Below are positions 47,073 to 59,504 of a DNA stretch of 64,000 nt, piece by piece. Position numbers and translations under genes: made by a program. The stretch covers positions 26,662,531-26,726,530 of the forward strand of contig NC_088910.1 of assembly GCF_963576675.1 (NCBI RefSeq), written 5' to 3'. Numbering within the stretch: the stretch's first letter is position 1; the number at the start of each line of letters is the position of its first letter. The stretch comes from Euphorbia lathyris. Its lineage: Eukaryota > Streptophyta > Magnoliopsida > Malpighiales > Euphorbiaceae. Under the pieces are notes generated by a model. It was given only the letters and a program-made list of their open reading frames with translations, searched no databases and had not been told where the DNA came from.

Positions 47073-49192
47073 ATAATTGTTTCCCTAAAAATAAATAAAT
47101 AAATAACAGAGAAAAGAGTGGTAAGCATGACATATACACAACACAAGTAAAAGATTGAACAAGTAAAGTTTTATTTAAATTGAAAAGGCAGACCCAGGTA
47201 ATTTACAGCTAGCTATTAATATACATTGGGTATACTACGTGTGTTCACTTTAACCTCTCAAAGAAAATATCCGGTGTGACATCATCAGCCATCATATTAA
47301 ATTATATTTATATGAGTTAACATTAATATAATTAGAAACAAAATTACAAAATATCTAGCTGTAAAAAAAAGGAAGCGAATTTCCCACGCTTTAGCCCAAT
47401 GCTTTAGGCATAAAGTAAGATTATGTCTCTAAAACTATATCTTAAAATTAATTAGGTCCTAACCTAAAATTATTAATTAAATTTTTAACCTATACTTTAA
47501 AAGTTAATTAGTTCTTTAATCTTTGGGTAAATAATTTATTAGTCTCCATTTTTTATGTAACACCTTTTTAGTGCCCCTATTTTAAAAAACACATTATAAA
47601 ATCCATATCTTTCATTAATATTAATCATTTGGTCCTTTTGTGTATGTTTTTTTAGATTTTTATCCGAACATATCTTAGTTTTTAGGATAGCCATAGTACT
47701 ATACAAAATGGTTGTTACTCTATTATTTTCAGGATAGCCATATGTTTTTTAGATTTTTATCCGAACATATCTTAGTTCGACTAGTTTCGATTCAGTTATG
47801 ATGAAGATTTTATGATATTTTCAAATTCGGTTATCAATTCAGTTATATATTTTCGGTTCGATTTTGATCGTTATTTTATGATATTCTTAATTACAATTCA
47901 ATTTTAGTAAGAAAAATTGGCTAACCGAAATAATAGTTATCTAGGAAAAATTATACACAAATGCATGTGTTTTACTCTATTTGTAAAAATATATGTGTTT
48001 TTAACAGTTTGTTAATAGAGATTTGTGGCCATTAAATTTTGATATTGTTTATAATTGATAACCAATGACATCTCTGTCATGAGATGGAAAACGAACATAT
48101 AAAAACTTTGTGGTTTTGTTAATTTGATAATAGAAAAATGTGATATTTTTTCTCAAAAAGAAGAATGTGTTTATAAAATTACTAAATAAAAGAATTTGAT
48201 TAACATCATGTGTCACGTCATCAGGTTAATATGATATGACATCAAAAGTCATTACTTCAATGTGTCACGTAATTACAGTCAACTGTCACATCATCGACAT
48301 TAACATCGCATTCCATCTTTTTTTTTGTGAACTTTGTAAAACACAAGCTATTTTTTGCTAGAAAAATATCACATACCTCTATTTACAAATCAATGAAACC
48401 ATAAAGGTTTTGTTTGTACTTTTTCCTAAAAAAATGTATTTACATATTCACAAAACACAGTCTCCCAAAATACGGGTTCTCCAATTTGAAAAATAAATCA
48501 TATGATCGGTAAGTCATATTTTTTTTACTAATTTGACATGTTATAAACTAAATTGACGCTTAAATACATTTTACACAATTAGAATTTGATTCGAAGGGTT
48601 GTGTTTATCGATATGCAAATTAATTTATTTTAAAAGAAAAAAATGTCGTTGGTTATCATAAGAACTTAACGATATAATTTAAAATATAATAAAATATCAA
48701 CTGAATTGAAAATATAAAATATTTTGAACTAAATTTTATTTTAGCTTAATTTTATTTTAGCTTAATATATGACAGGGGATCTAATTGACTTTGAAAAAAA
48801 AAAAAAATTGATGATTGAATTGATAATTTTATAAGGTTAGAAATTTAATTTACTTTTAAGATGCTCTAATGTAATTGAATTTTAAGAAATTTTCTATTTC
48901 AAAATAATTGTTTTATTTGATCAAATTAACTATACTAAAAGAATGATTGATTTACATTAAATATATATAAAAAATGGACTAAAATATTCTTATTTATACT
49001 CCAAATAAGATAAAAATGGCGTAAATAGTCTCAAATTCATTAAAATGGAAAAGAGTTACTTTGAAAACTAAATATGATAAATAATAAAAAAATAAAATTT
49101 TTAGTTAAATATGATAATTATTTTGAGATAAATGCAGTAATATGAGGAGATGTTTTTTCACTTCATTTTCTGTTCATGTTTGCTTTTTCTTA
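47073..49192. other. AT-rich intergenic DNA, no gene seen
   Basis: No coding frame is recognised. A 25-bp exact direct repeat (47378-47402, containing CACGCTTTAGCCCAATGC) recurs at 49907-49931. A smaller direct repeat (ATTTTTATCCGAACATATC) occurs near 47655 and 47753. Confidence 0.6.
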
Positions 49193-49200
49193 TTAAAAAT

Positions 49201-49714
49201 GCTTAATACATTATTTACTTTCTGAACTTGTCCAAAAAACTTAATTGATCCTCTGAACTTTCAAAGTGTTCCGATAGCTTCCTGAACTTGCATAGAATAT
49301 TCAGTTTGCTCCCTGAACTTGCATGCAAAATGCAATCAATTGATTACTCGGTCGCAAAAAAGTAAATTAAATGCGGAAGATGTATTTCACGCATCTTTAG
49401 AATGTTATTACATAATTCAAAAATAAATTAAAAATAAATTTATTACTTACTAAATTATAAAATTTGTCTTCTCTAATATTAGAACTGCATACCCCGATTT
49501 TGATAATTTTATTTTTTTAAGACTCGTACAATGCATCTTCCATATTTGACTTAGTATTTTTGGAGCCGAATGATCAATTCATTACATTTTACGCAAGTTT
49601 AGAGGGCTAACTGAACATTTTATGCAAATTGAGGGGCTATCAGAACACTATGAAAGTTTAGAGAGCCAATCAAGTTTTTTGTACAAATTCAGAGGACAAA
49701 TGATGTATTAAGCC
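49201..49714. mobile_element. Long-TIR foldback MITE, copy 1
   Basis: The left arm starts GCTTAATACATTATTTACTT. The right end inverted reads GGCTTAATACATCATTTGTC, and complementarity continues for more than 100 bp (CTGAACTTTCAAAGTGTTC against GAACACTATGAAAGTTTAG). TTAAAAAT flanks both sides (49193-49200, 49715-49722), an 8-bp TSD that suggests hAT-type mobilisation. No ORF. A relative lies at 55310-55734. Confidence 0.8.
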
Positions 49715-50120
49715 TTAAAAATAAATTTTTAAAATATTTAGTTAGAAAACTATTATATTTCTTTTATACATAGAAAATTAATTTTTTCAAAAAATAGAGA
49801 ATTTTAGTTTTTGAAAAAGTAGTTTTTTTCAATAGCAACATTAACGGAGTTTTAGGAAATATAATTAGATTTCAAGTCAAAGATTTAGTTGTAGAAAAAG
49901 TCCGCTAATTTCCCACGCTTTAGCCCAATGCCTGTATATATAAGAGGAAATTACATGGAAAAACACATACCATGAAAATTTTATGGTTATATCAAATCTT
50001 ATTTTGAATTTTGTTATTATGGAAGTTATTAATAATTAATTATTTTAAAAAAGGTTAAAATATGGGAGTTATCTTTTACTTTATAATATTTTTCTAAAAT
50101 AAAAATGAACCTATTTAATA

Positions 50121-50360
50121 CTCTCTCCGTTTCATATTACATATCTTTTTAGAGAGTTGTATAGAAATTAAGGATATTTAAAAAAAGATATTGTTACCCC
50201 TTATTTATTTATTTTACAATAAGTCCATTATTCTAATTAATTTTCGTAAACTCACGTTTTATAGCAGAAAAAAAGATGACGTAACGTGTACTGTCATATA
50301 AAATGACATGTAATATAAAACAAAAAGAATCTCTACAAGACATGTAATATGAAAAGGAGG
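50121..50360. mobile_element. Stowaway-like MITE
   Basis: The left end is CTCTCTCCGTTTCATATTAC and the right end inverted is CCTCCTTTTCATATTACATG. TA dinucleotides flank it (50119-50120, 50361-50362). About 240 bp, no ORF. Confidence 0.8.
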
Positions 50361-50380
50361 TAATATAATATAAATAAAAA

Positions 50381-51244
50381 TTAGGGTAAATTTCAAAAAA
50401 AACCCATGTGGTTTCACTTTTTTGCCAAAAAAGGACTGTGGTTTTTTTCGTTTCAAATACAGGACTGTGGTTTATTCCGTTACACTATTTACGGATTTGG
50501 TGAAGATGCCGTTAATTTGCTGACGTGGCTGAAGGGCAATTATGGGTTTTAAAAAAAATTAGGGTAAATTTAAAAAAAAAAACCATGTGGTTTCACTTTT
50601 TTTTGCAGAAAAATGACTATGGTTTTTTTTCTTTTCAAATACAGGACTGTGATTTATTCTTTACACTATTTACGGATTTGGTGAAGATGTCGTTTATTTG
50701 CTAATGTGGCTGAAGAGTAAATATGGATTTTTTTAAAAAATTGATCAATAAATTTTTTATAACTATTTTGGGTCTACAATATTTACCGATGAATTTTTTA
50801 TAACTATTTTGTGGCTACAATATTGACTATAAAATCTCACATGAGCGCAATCTCACATGGTTGTTCAAGGCCTTTTATAGTCAATTTTTTTTAAAAACTC
50901 ATATTTGCCCTTCAGCCACGTCTGCAAATAAACGACATCTTCACCAAATCCGTAAATAGTGTAATGGAATAAATCACAGTCCAGTATTTGAAAAGAAAAA
51001 AAACCACAATCCTTTTTCTGCAAAAAAGTGAAACCACAGGGTTTTTTTTTTTAAAATTTATCCCAATTTTTTTAAAAACCCATAATTGCCCTTCAGTCAC
51101 GTCAGCAAATTAACGGCATCTTCACCAAATCCGTAAATAGTGTAACGGAATAAACCACAGTCCTGTATTTGAAACGAAAAAAACCACAATCCTTTTTTGG
51201 CAAAAAAGTGAAATCACATGGGTTTTTTTTGAAATTTACCCTAA
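50381..51244. repeat. Four-arm foldback element (two direct plus two inverted copies of a 178-bp unit)
   Basis: A unit starting TTAGGGTAAATTT and containing CATGTGGTTTCAC, ATACAGGACTGTG and TTTACGGATTTGGTGAAG occurs at 50381-50558 and again at 50559-about 50735. Its reverse complement occurs twice at about 50889-51066 and 51067-51244. The centre (50736-50888) has a further 47-bp tandem duplication (GAATTTTTTATAACTATTTT) . Outer and inner arms pair separately. It has no gene and ends 200 bp upstream of the ERF start. Confidence 0.85.
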
Positions 51245-51444
51245 AAATTATTAATTTGATTAAAGTTAAAAATATTATTATCATATGTGGTGTTTAGGTA
51301 ACAAGAGTGTGATAATATATGTCTGAAAAAGTTACAAAAAATGAAGACAAAAACATCATTCATTCATGTCATAATTTTACCTATTATGGGCATTACTTAT
51401 TTCTATTTTTAGCTATGTTTTGTTAAAAATAGAAATTAAAAAAA

Positions 51445-52083
51445 ATGGCCAATCCTCAATCTGGTTCTACGCAGCAGCCGCAAGGAGAGCAACAACCATC
51501 CATTCAAGTCCCACAACCGGAACACCAATCGCCACGCTCCACGTCATCAAACTCTTCTCCGAGATCACTCCGATCTCCCGGCGGCTCAAGAAAGCATCCG
51601 TTATATAGAGGAATTCGGAGCCGGAGTGGGAAGTGGGTATCGGAGATCAGAGAGCCGCGTAAAACTACAAGAATATGGCTTGGAACATATCCTACGCCGG
51701 ACATGGCAGCCGCCGCATACGACGTCGCAGCTCTATCTCTTAAAGGACCCGATACGCCTCTTAACTTCCATGATTACCGTTTATCGTACCCGATACCGAA
51801 ATCGACTTCAGCAACTGATATAAGGGATGCAGCTGCTAGTGCAGCAGCTGCCAGACGGCTTAAGATCGAAAGCGAGTCAAATCAGGATCGGACTCAGTCT
51901 AATCAAGTAGAAAGCACGTCGTCGTCGGGTCAAGAATTTATGGACGAGGAAGCGATTTTAAATATGCCTAATTTGCTGGTGCACATGGCCAGAGGAATGC
52001 TTGTGAGTCCACCCAGGATTAATATTCCTAAATCGGATGATTCGCCGGAAAACTCCGATGTAGAAGGGCTTTGGTCCTATTAA
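51445..52083 (+). CDS. AP2/ERF transcription factor, ERF025/026/027-like (DREB A-4 type)
   Basis: A single-exon 212-residue nuclear transcription factor that would bind GCC-box or DRE/CRT promoter elements. The AP2 domain is at about residues 51-110, with [18 protein letters not shown], the RIWLGTYPT word and a closing LNFHD. A Ser/Gln-rich N-terminus precedes it. The C-terminal half has [19 protein letters not shown] and ends EGLWSY. The [15 protein letters not shown] word and the LWSY end are typical of group III (DREB A-4) proteins related to Arabidopsis ERF025-027. The ATG has an A-rich upstream context (AAAAAATGG) and the length fits the family. It is uninterrupted and looks functional. 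Its upstream region is occupied by MITE and foldback DNA. It is convergent with the PEBP gene at 54027-55013. Confidence 0.93.
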   Translation: MANPQSGSTQQPQGEQQPSIQVPQPEHQSPRSTSSNSSPRSLRSPGGSRKHPLYRGIRSRSGKWVSEIREPRKTTRIWLGTYPTPDMAAAAYDVAALSLKGPDTPLNFHDYRLSYPIPKSTSATDIRDAAASAAAARRLKIESESNQDRTQSNQVESTSSSGQEFMDEEAILNMPNLLVHMARGMLVSPPRINIPKSDDSPENSDVEGLWSY

Positions 52084-52869
52084 TTAGTAAGTCTAGCAGC
52101 AACAACAACAAAAAGTGTGATTTTTTGTGGTTTTTTCAGATTGAAATGGTGTGTTTAATCATTGTACAGGTTAGATAGCGGAAAAAAAGTTTGGTCCTTT
52201 TTATGCTTTTTCTGGGAAAAAGAAGGACTTGCTAGGGATTTATACACATATTTCCCCAAGTTCCCATGTTTTTTTTTCCACACAGGACGTAGTAGAGTTT
52301 CATCACATTGATAATATTGGTATTTGTTGGTCTAGTTAATTTCAGGATATTTTATAAAAAAAAAAAAAATTCCTATCAATGAAGAATGTCACAAGATTTT
52401 TTTTATTCTGGTTGGTGTGTCTATAATAAATGATCCACCTTTTTCAAAGATACTTCATTTCTCTATAATAAATCATTTTCCTTCATTATATATCGATATT
52501 TCTGTTATTCTCTTCAAGTATATCCAGTCATGAAGTAAAAATCGGAGAACTGCTTGATGGAAACTTGATTTCTGATTTCATTCGAATGAAATTAGACAAG
52601 GAGTTCATTTTTCCTATGGTTTTGACTATTTTTTCTGATTCATAATTTCGAGACTGTTTTATGTTGTATTTCATAGGAAAAGAACAATTTACTTTTGTAG
52701 AACAATTCAGTTTTATAATTAAATTGATATGTTGTTTATGGTTTACTTATGATCAAGGGTGTGCATCCATTTGGTTTAAACTAAAGGAAAGCCTAGGCGT
52801 AACAACATTATAAAATTTTATCTATTTCTTTTTCCTAAAATCCTTTAATCATTATTTCATATAAAGAGG
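52084..52869. other. ERF 3' flank, no gene seen
   Basis: AT-rich sequence with possible polyadenylation signals (AATAAA-like words near 52430 and 52470). No open frame supported. Confidence 0.5.
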
Positions 52870-53268
52870 GATTAAACATGTGACCCTGATCTATTCCAAA
52901 TTGATGAACTTTCATCCAATTTGGATTCAAACTTAACCGAATCATTATCTTATTGATAAGTAACGTTATTTTTACACTTGAACTTAATGAATTTTAGTGT
53001 AGGATTTCTTTTTTTAATCTAATTAATTATTTCCACATAATGTGGAAAAAAAAACTTTAAGAAATATCACGTTTCAAGTTTAAGTGTCAAATATATCGTT
53101 ACTTATCAATGAGATAACGCGATTCCGTTAAATATTCATACAAATTGGATGAAATTTTACCAAATTGGATAGGTTAAGGGTCAAATGTGACCAAATAATA
53201 GGTCAGGAGCTAAATGACACAATTTTGGATAGGTCAGGGTCAGGGGCCAAATGATGCTTTAAGCCATT
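52870..53268. repeat. Foldback (MITE-like) element
   Basis: The left arm GACCCTGATCTATTCCAAAT...TTGATAAGTAACG (about 52881-52970) pairs with the right arm CGTTACTTATCAATGAG...GGTTAAGGGTC (about 53097-53193). The right side continues to a GATGCTTTAAGCC end that resembles the ends of the other foldbacks here. The left terminus is diverged or truncated, so exact borders and TSD are not set. Confidence 0.65.
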
Positions 53269-54026
53269 CTTATTTTATAAAAATAATAGTATTTTGTATT
53301 GAATTAAATGTTACTTGTTCCTTTTCATTAATTAGTTACTCGTTCCTTTTTTTACATCATAATATTAAGTATTGAATTAAATGTTTTGTGTGTAAATATT
53401 TGTGCATGGTATTTATAAGTATTGAATAAATTGTTGGATTGAGTAAATTATTAATTATATATTACTTGAGTAAATATATAGTGTTTTATTATAAGTGAGT
53501 CCTAAAAAAAGAAAGTAAGAGAGGGTTATAATGAGTTGTTAATTATAAGTGTATTTTTTTTTTGTTATATATGTGGCATTGAAAAGGAGTAAACTACTTA
53601 TGCTCTTAATGATTCTGTTAGCTTTTATTTGATTTATTCCAAGGTAGAAAAAGGGAAAGAAAAGTCGCTTTTGAGAAGGTTGTATATATAGTAACTATGA
53701 TGATTTGTCTTGGTATTCTTGTTTAACATTTCAGACATGAAGTATTTCTTTTTCGATTTCTCAATTCTTGTTGTTCGTATATAGCTTTATAGGTTGAGAA
53801 TAAAAATGACATAAAAAATTGTAGCTAACGATCAATATATAGAGGTCCAAAACCATATATATAGGTAGTTGCAGAGGAAAGCATGTACTACTTTTCTACC
53901 TATCTAGTAGTACATAGATAAAGGTCAGAAGTTCCACATTACTATCTTCTTCTTATTAATTACAAAACAAACAAAGGTAGCAAAATGAAGATTATTATTG
54001 TTTGTGAAAAGAGAGAGAGATGTCTG
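53269..54026. other. Intergenic DNA between convergent genes, no gene seen
   Basis: AT-rich. The stretch nearest 54026 is probably the 3' untranslated region of the PEBP gene (minus strand). Confidence 0.5.
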
Positions 54027-55013
54027 TCATCGTCTTCTTGCGGCAGTTTCCCTTTGTGCATTGAAGTAAACAGCAGCGACAGGCAGTCCAAGTCCATTGT
54101 GCTCTGCGAAACTCCTTGTATTGAAACACTCTCTTGACGCAGGTGGCCTCACCGTTTGCCTTCCTTTCTGCTTAAACAATATGAACACGTAGCGATGGAT
54201 ACCAACTACTGGTTTTGGAATTTCATAGCTCACAATTTCTTTTCCTGCTTTCAATCAAATTAATTTCATCAATCAACCAACCTCAACGTCCTGGGTTAAG
54301 AAAATGATGAAGATACAAATTTGTTTATATGGTTTTTGGAAGACGTTTCCAAACAAGACTAATTTTACTTCTACAAGAAGAAAGATTTAATCAAATAGTT
54401 TCACAGTTATTTAACTGTCATTATAGTAAACATCATTTTATATAACACTAAATATTTTATATATATTAATGTTTGTAATGTTTTATGTGACAGTGAAATA
54501 ACAGTAAAAACAATTGGGACAAATTTAGACATTATCTGTCTAAAAAAAACAAAGAAACTGACCAAAGGAAACATCAGTTGTGCCAGGAATAACTATATAT
54601 CAGAAACTGCAAGAGAATTAAAAATACATTTTGGTAAGATAAGTTTGAGTAATACAAACCAATGGAGATGCTCTCTTAAGTAGGGATCACTGGGGCTTGG
54701 AGCATCTGGGTCTGTCATGATCTTCCATATGCCAAAAGCAAAACAAAAGACAGTATATAATTACTAGCATATATTATGTTAAAAATGCAAAATAAGTAAT
54801 TATAAGACTTACAAGAGTATAACAAGTTCTCATGTCTGCACCACCAACCTCAACTCTAGGTTTAGCTGTAATAAAAGAAGGCATGAACTCACAGCCATTA
54901 GCAACTTGCTTGTTAGAGTTATAAATAACAGTCATTTTGACTGTTGGAGAGAAAATATCTACAACTTCTCCTATAATTCTTCCTACAATAAGTGGTTCCA
55001 TGGCCCTTGACAT
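54027..55013 (-). pseudogene. TFL1/BFT-like PEBP gene with damaged exon 3
   Basis: A phosphatidylethanolamine-binding-family regulator of flowering and meristem fate. The four-exon FT/TFL1 layout is plain: exon 1 55013-54813 (67 codons, [38 protein letters not shown]), exon 2 54721-54660 (62 bp, the family's standard length, [18 protein letters not shown]), exon 3 54606-54563, exon 4 54244-54027 ([19 protein letters not shown], ending QRETAARRR). The His in LREHLHW is the TFL1/BFT-type (repressor) residue rather than the Tyr of FT. Exon 3 is 44 bp instead of 41. Its first part does not match the usual WMVTD words and gives an in-frame TGA just after the exon 2/3 join. The later IPGTTDVSF is intact. 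Other splice sites look normal. BFT is the closest match by eye; TFL1/CEN is possible. Confidence 0.85.
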
Positions 55014-55309
55014 TGAAACAAATTAGTTAATAATGTTTTGTTTTGTTTGTTTGTTTGTTTTCAGGTTTTGGTTTGGTTTTATAGACAAAGAAAAAGGATA
55101 TACAACATAGAAGAGGTTGTAGTAGTGGTTGGAGGATTGAGCTTTCAAAAGGATTCCAAAATGCATACTCATCATATTATTAAAAAAATGTATTTCTATT
55201 TAAGGAAAATACAAGTAGGATCATTCTGAGTTGTCCTTATCATTCATTTTGAGTCTTTCCACTATTTTCTACTCCAATCATATATTCTCTACTGCTTTAT
55301 TTCTTTTAA
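55014..55309. other. PEBP 5' flank
   Basis: A TTTG-repeat stretch (55038-55080) and AT-rich sequence, presumably promoter and leader of the minus-strand gene. No motif is firm enough to name. Confidence 0.4.
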
Positions 55310-55734
55310 AATCACACTTTGATTTGCCCTCAATTTGTCGAAAACGCTTGATTGACCTAAACTTTCAAAGTGTCTTAATCGCTCTCTCAATTTGCATAAA
55401 ATGTTCAGTTAGCCCTCTAAAATCAATTGATCACTCGGATGCAAAAAAAAAAAAAATAAGTTAAATATGGAAGATGTATTGCACGCGTCTTAAAAGAAGT
55501 AAAACAATATACGGTTTTAATATTAGGAAAGACAAGTTTTATAGCTGAATAAGTAATAACTTCTTTTTTAATATATTTTTGAATTATATAATAATATTCT
55601 AAGATATGTGAGATACATCTTCCGCATTTAATTTACAAAACCGAGTGATCGATTGATGACATTTTACGCAAGTTCAAAGAGTTGAATGAACATTTAACAT
55701 TTTGAAAGTTCAGAGACAAATAATGTATTGAGCC
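55310..55734. mobile_element. Long-TIR foldback MITE, copy 2
   Basis: Same family as 49201-49714. Shared words include GATTGACC(T)AAACTTTCAAAGTGT, GCATAAAATGTTCAGTTAG, GGAAGATGTATT and the right end AATAATGTATTGAGCC. The left end is more diverged, so the border and TSD are approximate. Confidence 0.75.
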
Positions 55735-56161
55735 TATTATTTTTCTTGTTTTACATAATTTTTTTTTGTTATTCTTATTTTTTTTTATCAATTTAAACTA
55801 AAAGTTACTTTTGAAAATATTATATATGAGTTAAAAATTAATATTATATTGTGTATTGACTAAAAATAATTGATAATGACTTATAAATATTTCAAACAAT
55901 TATAGTTTTAATTTCGTTATAGCCTTTAACCAAAAATTAAAAATTAAATCACTGTATTCAATAAATTTAGATACTACAATATTAATTATGTTTTAGTTAG
56001 TAACTGCTAATTTGAAAGTCGGAACGAAAATATAATATTTTAGTATTATAATTTTTAATAGAGTTTAGTAATTCAAATTTCTGATATAGATTATTTATTA
56101 TAAGGGTGTTTTATGTTTGAAAGAATAAATTTTTTTTTTTGACAGCAAAACCAGCAACATA
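55735..56161. other. AT-rich intergenic DNA, no gene seen
   Basis: No open frame or repeat of note. The last three bases (ATA) are the TSD of the next element. Confidence 0.6.
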
Positions 56162-57183
56162 CACTACAAAAAAAAGAGGCTTTTAATGAGAAGAAAAATT
56201 ATTATTAAAAGCCCAAATATTCTCATGAAAGGGTTTTTAATGAAAATTATTACTCTCATGACTCCCTTCATTACAGGGGTCCCTTACTAAAAGTAATTAT
56301 GAGAATAAAATATCTTCTCATTATCACAATATATAATGAGATTAATTGTCCTCATCAGAATTTTTTATAATAATAAAAACTCTTCTCGTTAAATTGTTTA
56401 TAATAATTAAAAATCTTCTCATTAAATCTTTTATAATGATTCAAAAACCCCTCATTAAAGATTTTATCATGATAAAAAAAAATATTTACGGTATATAATA
56501 ATATTTTGCTTATTAATTATAAGAATACAATTCAACAATAAATTATAAAACAAAGTTCCATTTCAATTCACTAAGAGAAAAAAGCCACAACATGGAGAAA
56601 CAAAATGCATTACATGAGCAATAGAATAGCTTGGATTTACATATTGGTAAACAATCAGCATCAACATCCTATATAAAAGCTCTAGCCGGATGCCTGACTC
56701 CAACAAACATGGCATAGCCAAGCATTCTAACCGCTGTAGGACAAACAACAACCTACACAATGCAAGCCCTATAATTAATATACCTAATTAGCAGTACCAA
56801 AAAAAAATGAAAAATGTGTCTGAGGCAAAAATCTTCCATGTTCTAATTAAAAGACCATAGGGCCAAGAGGGAGAAAAATCTTCCAGCTTTCTTCGACCTC
56901 TGTTTCAACCTCTGTTTCTTCAACCCCTGTTTCAACCTCTAGTATATATCATTTCATTAAATTTCACACTGTTGTGCCATTCCCAATCATAACATAAAGG
57001 GCACAGTTCCATCTTCATAACAACAAATTTCTAACACTCCTAAGACTGATTGCTAACCACATGAAAGCATTAATTGTCATCAATTTGTAATAAACGCACA
57101 AATAAAACCATGAAATCCATCAGATCAATGGGTACGAAAGAAACCACATGAATTTCAGAAAATTAATAAGGTTATAGAAATCT

Positions 57184-57430
57184 CATATAACTTACCTCGT
57201 TAGGAGAGTTCCCAAGAGGCGCCTCCACTGCTAGCCTTACCACTCCATAAGTTAAGCAAGTGAGAAGCAGCAATATCACCCAACTTTTTATTTTGATCTG
57301 CTAATCCAAATTCTGCAAACACAGAGTTAGTAAAAAAGAATATCTTCACCTGCCTACATCCAACCACTCCCTTAACCAGAATATCTTCAGGTACCTGCAG
57401 AAGGTGCACATAAGAAAGGTCAAATTTCAC
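57184..57430 (-). pseudogene. Exon-like fragment of unknown origin inside the CACTA element
   Basis: The minus-strand frame reads VPEDILVKGVVGCRQ then, after a TTTGCAG acceptor-like word near 57317, FGLADQNKKLGDIAASHLLN. Two acceptor-like sites suggest captured exons. FGLAD could be a kinase DFG-like word near the kinase piece at 58269, but the rest does not look like a kinase. I do not recognise the family. Confidence 0.35.
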
Positions 57431-58268
57431 GTTGACAATCTATGAATCTAATTAACATGAAGGATATGTCAGAAAAGTAAAAGATTCCAAATATAGTGTA
57501 AAGTGTAAACATGTGGAAAATGCAACTGGCTAGAATTGGATGTCAGTATTGAATTAACATTTTGCTATCTTAGAAAAAGATAGAGCTTATCTCATAGAAA
57601 AGGCTTAAATCTGGGAGAATAAAAAGACCGGGTTTGCAGTCAAATTCCATGAGTTGTTACTTGTGAAAAGCTCTTTGTGAGGAAAATCAAAGAATATTTT
57701 TCATTCAAAAACTAGAAAAGGAAAAAAGCCACATCCCTACCATGACTACAATTTCATTTGGCATCAGCTGCCTTTTCTGCCTCTGCGAATCTCCGTACAG
57801 CAATACCAATGTTTTTTGGAGAGTTGACATAAGAGACATTAGCTGCTGTAAGATTGTACCTTTAATCAATTGTTTGCTTTATGAATCACATATGTTCTTT
57901 GCACAGACGCAGAGCTTCATATTTCTCTGCTTTCAAGTTCACTAAACCCATTCTACAGAATACATATGAGGACCAAATTCTTCAGACGAACTCCATGTTT
58001 GAGTATCAAAATTACACAACAGACAAATAAAAAAGCTTTGTACTTAAAAAATCAAACTTTGGGTTAAAACGGAGCACCAAAGAGCAACATTTTTCAATAA
58101 CACTTACAGATGCATTGTGCAAGAAATATTAAACCCATACCTTGTTAGCAAAACTCAAAATCCCATGCTTAATTAGAACAAGCACATTTCAACCCAAAAA
58201 AATAAAGAAGTTTCTGAAGTAGCGGATTGTGCAATTTTATCCATTCATAAGCAATCAATAGAATATAC

Positions 58269-58315
58269 CTTAGATGTTGAAATATTTTCTCGCTTCAAGT
58301 CTCTATAAATTATAC
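58269..58315 (-). pseudogene. Captured kinase catalytic-loop exon fragment
   Basis: A 47-bp minus-strand segment bounded by CTGCAG and GGTATA encodes GIIYRDLKRENISTSK. It matches the YRDLKPEN catalytic-loop word of AGC-type protein kinases. The exon-size match and splice borders support a captured exon. No intact kinase domain surrounds it. Confidence 0.5.
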
Positions 58316-58329
58316 CTGCAGCAAACATG

Positions 58330-59500
58330 TCAAATTTCGTTAATTAATATGTAGAGAAAACCATACATTTAGCTTAATTTCTACCTTGAAAGTGAAGATA
58401 CTCCAATGGAAGGACTACCTAGAAATCCTGCTAAGTGAAACAGTTCCATCCTCATTCAGCCCATTAGGATCAATTAAGACCTCTGATTCTCCATCCAAAC
58501 TATCATGTATTAATTCCAACAAATTGAACAGTATTTTAAAAGAAACACAAATATAATTAAGCTCTTCTATATAAAATTGAAATTCTAGATTCTATTCAGC
58601 AAACTGCTAATCTGCACCTAAATAACATAATTAAGCTCTTCAACACGCTATCGGTCAATTTCACCTGCTTCTGCATGGCTATCAGATAGCGTGGTAATTG
58701 GCGGCAGTAATCGCAACACAAGATTTGAGAATACTCTAAAATAACATTATCGAAAAAGAGCACACACACTGAACGACAAAGAAAACCAATGCAAGTTGTA
58801 TCAAGAAATAACCATGACTTTTAGTTTTTAAATTTTAACATTAGCCATAAACAACAATTTGAAAGTCTTGCTATCTTTCATGTATTTTTAGAATCACCCT
58901 AGAACAATTGAAAACCTAATGTCAAAAAACAACTTCCCCTGAATCAAATGTCTTGTACTATATATGTGTATAGGAAGTAAATATGTAAAAATCATTGGAA
59001 AGAAAAGGAATAAGAGCTTTTTCAACACTGAAGTATAAACCATTAGAGTTTTATTTTCAACCTTGAGCATAAATAATTGTATTAACCATGAATTCATTTA
59101 ACATATACTTAGTATAAGATTGAGAAATCATGTGGATTTCACAAGCGAATATTCATAAGCAATTTATAAAAAAACAATAACAAGCAGATTCTTACTCTTT
59201 CTGTCACCCTTCATTCTCTTTTTTTGCAAATGAAAGAGTATTTCCACTGTGACATTTTCCTAAATCTAGAGCAGACCTATCAATTGACGCGGTAGGCTTA
59301 ATTGCACATCTTTTTTGCTGCTAGATCTTTTACTAACATGACCCCTTGATGATGAATTTCTGAGCTTACTACTGTTTGCTGGAGTGATATTTGTCAATGA
59401 AGATCCAGTAGACATTTGATGGAGGAGTGGTTTTGATTATTGTCTCTCAAGCTCCTTTCATGAAAAAGAATGACAGATATTGTGGAGGGAGTTTGGTTAC
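58330..59500. other. CACTA interior, no recognisable gene
   Basis: A minus-strand stretch near 58385-58500 (LDGESEVLIDPNGLNEDG) looks coding-like but is not identified. The remainder is AT-rich and intron-like. Confidence 0.35.
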
Positions 59501-59504
59501 CTTT

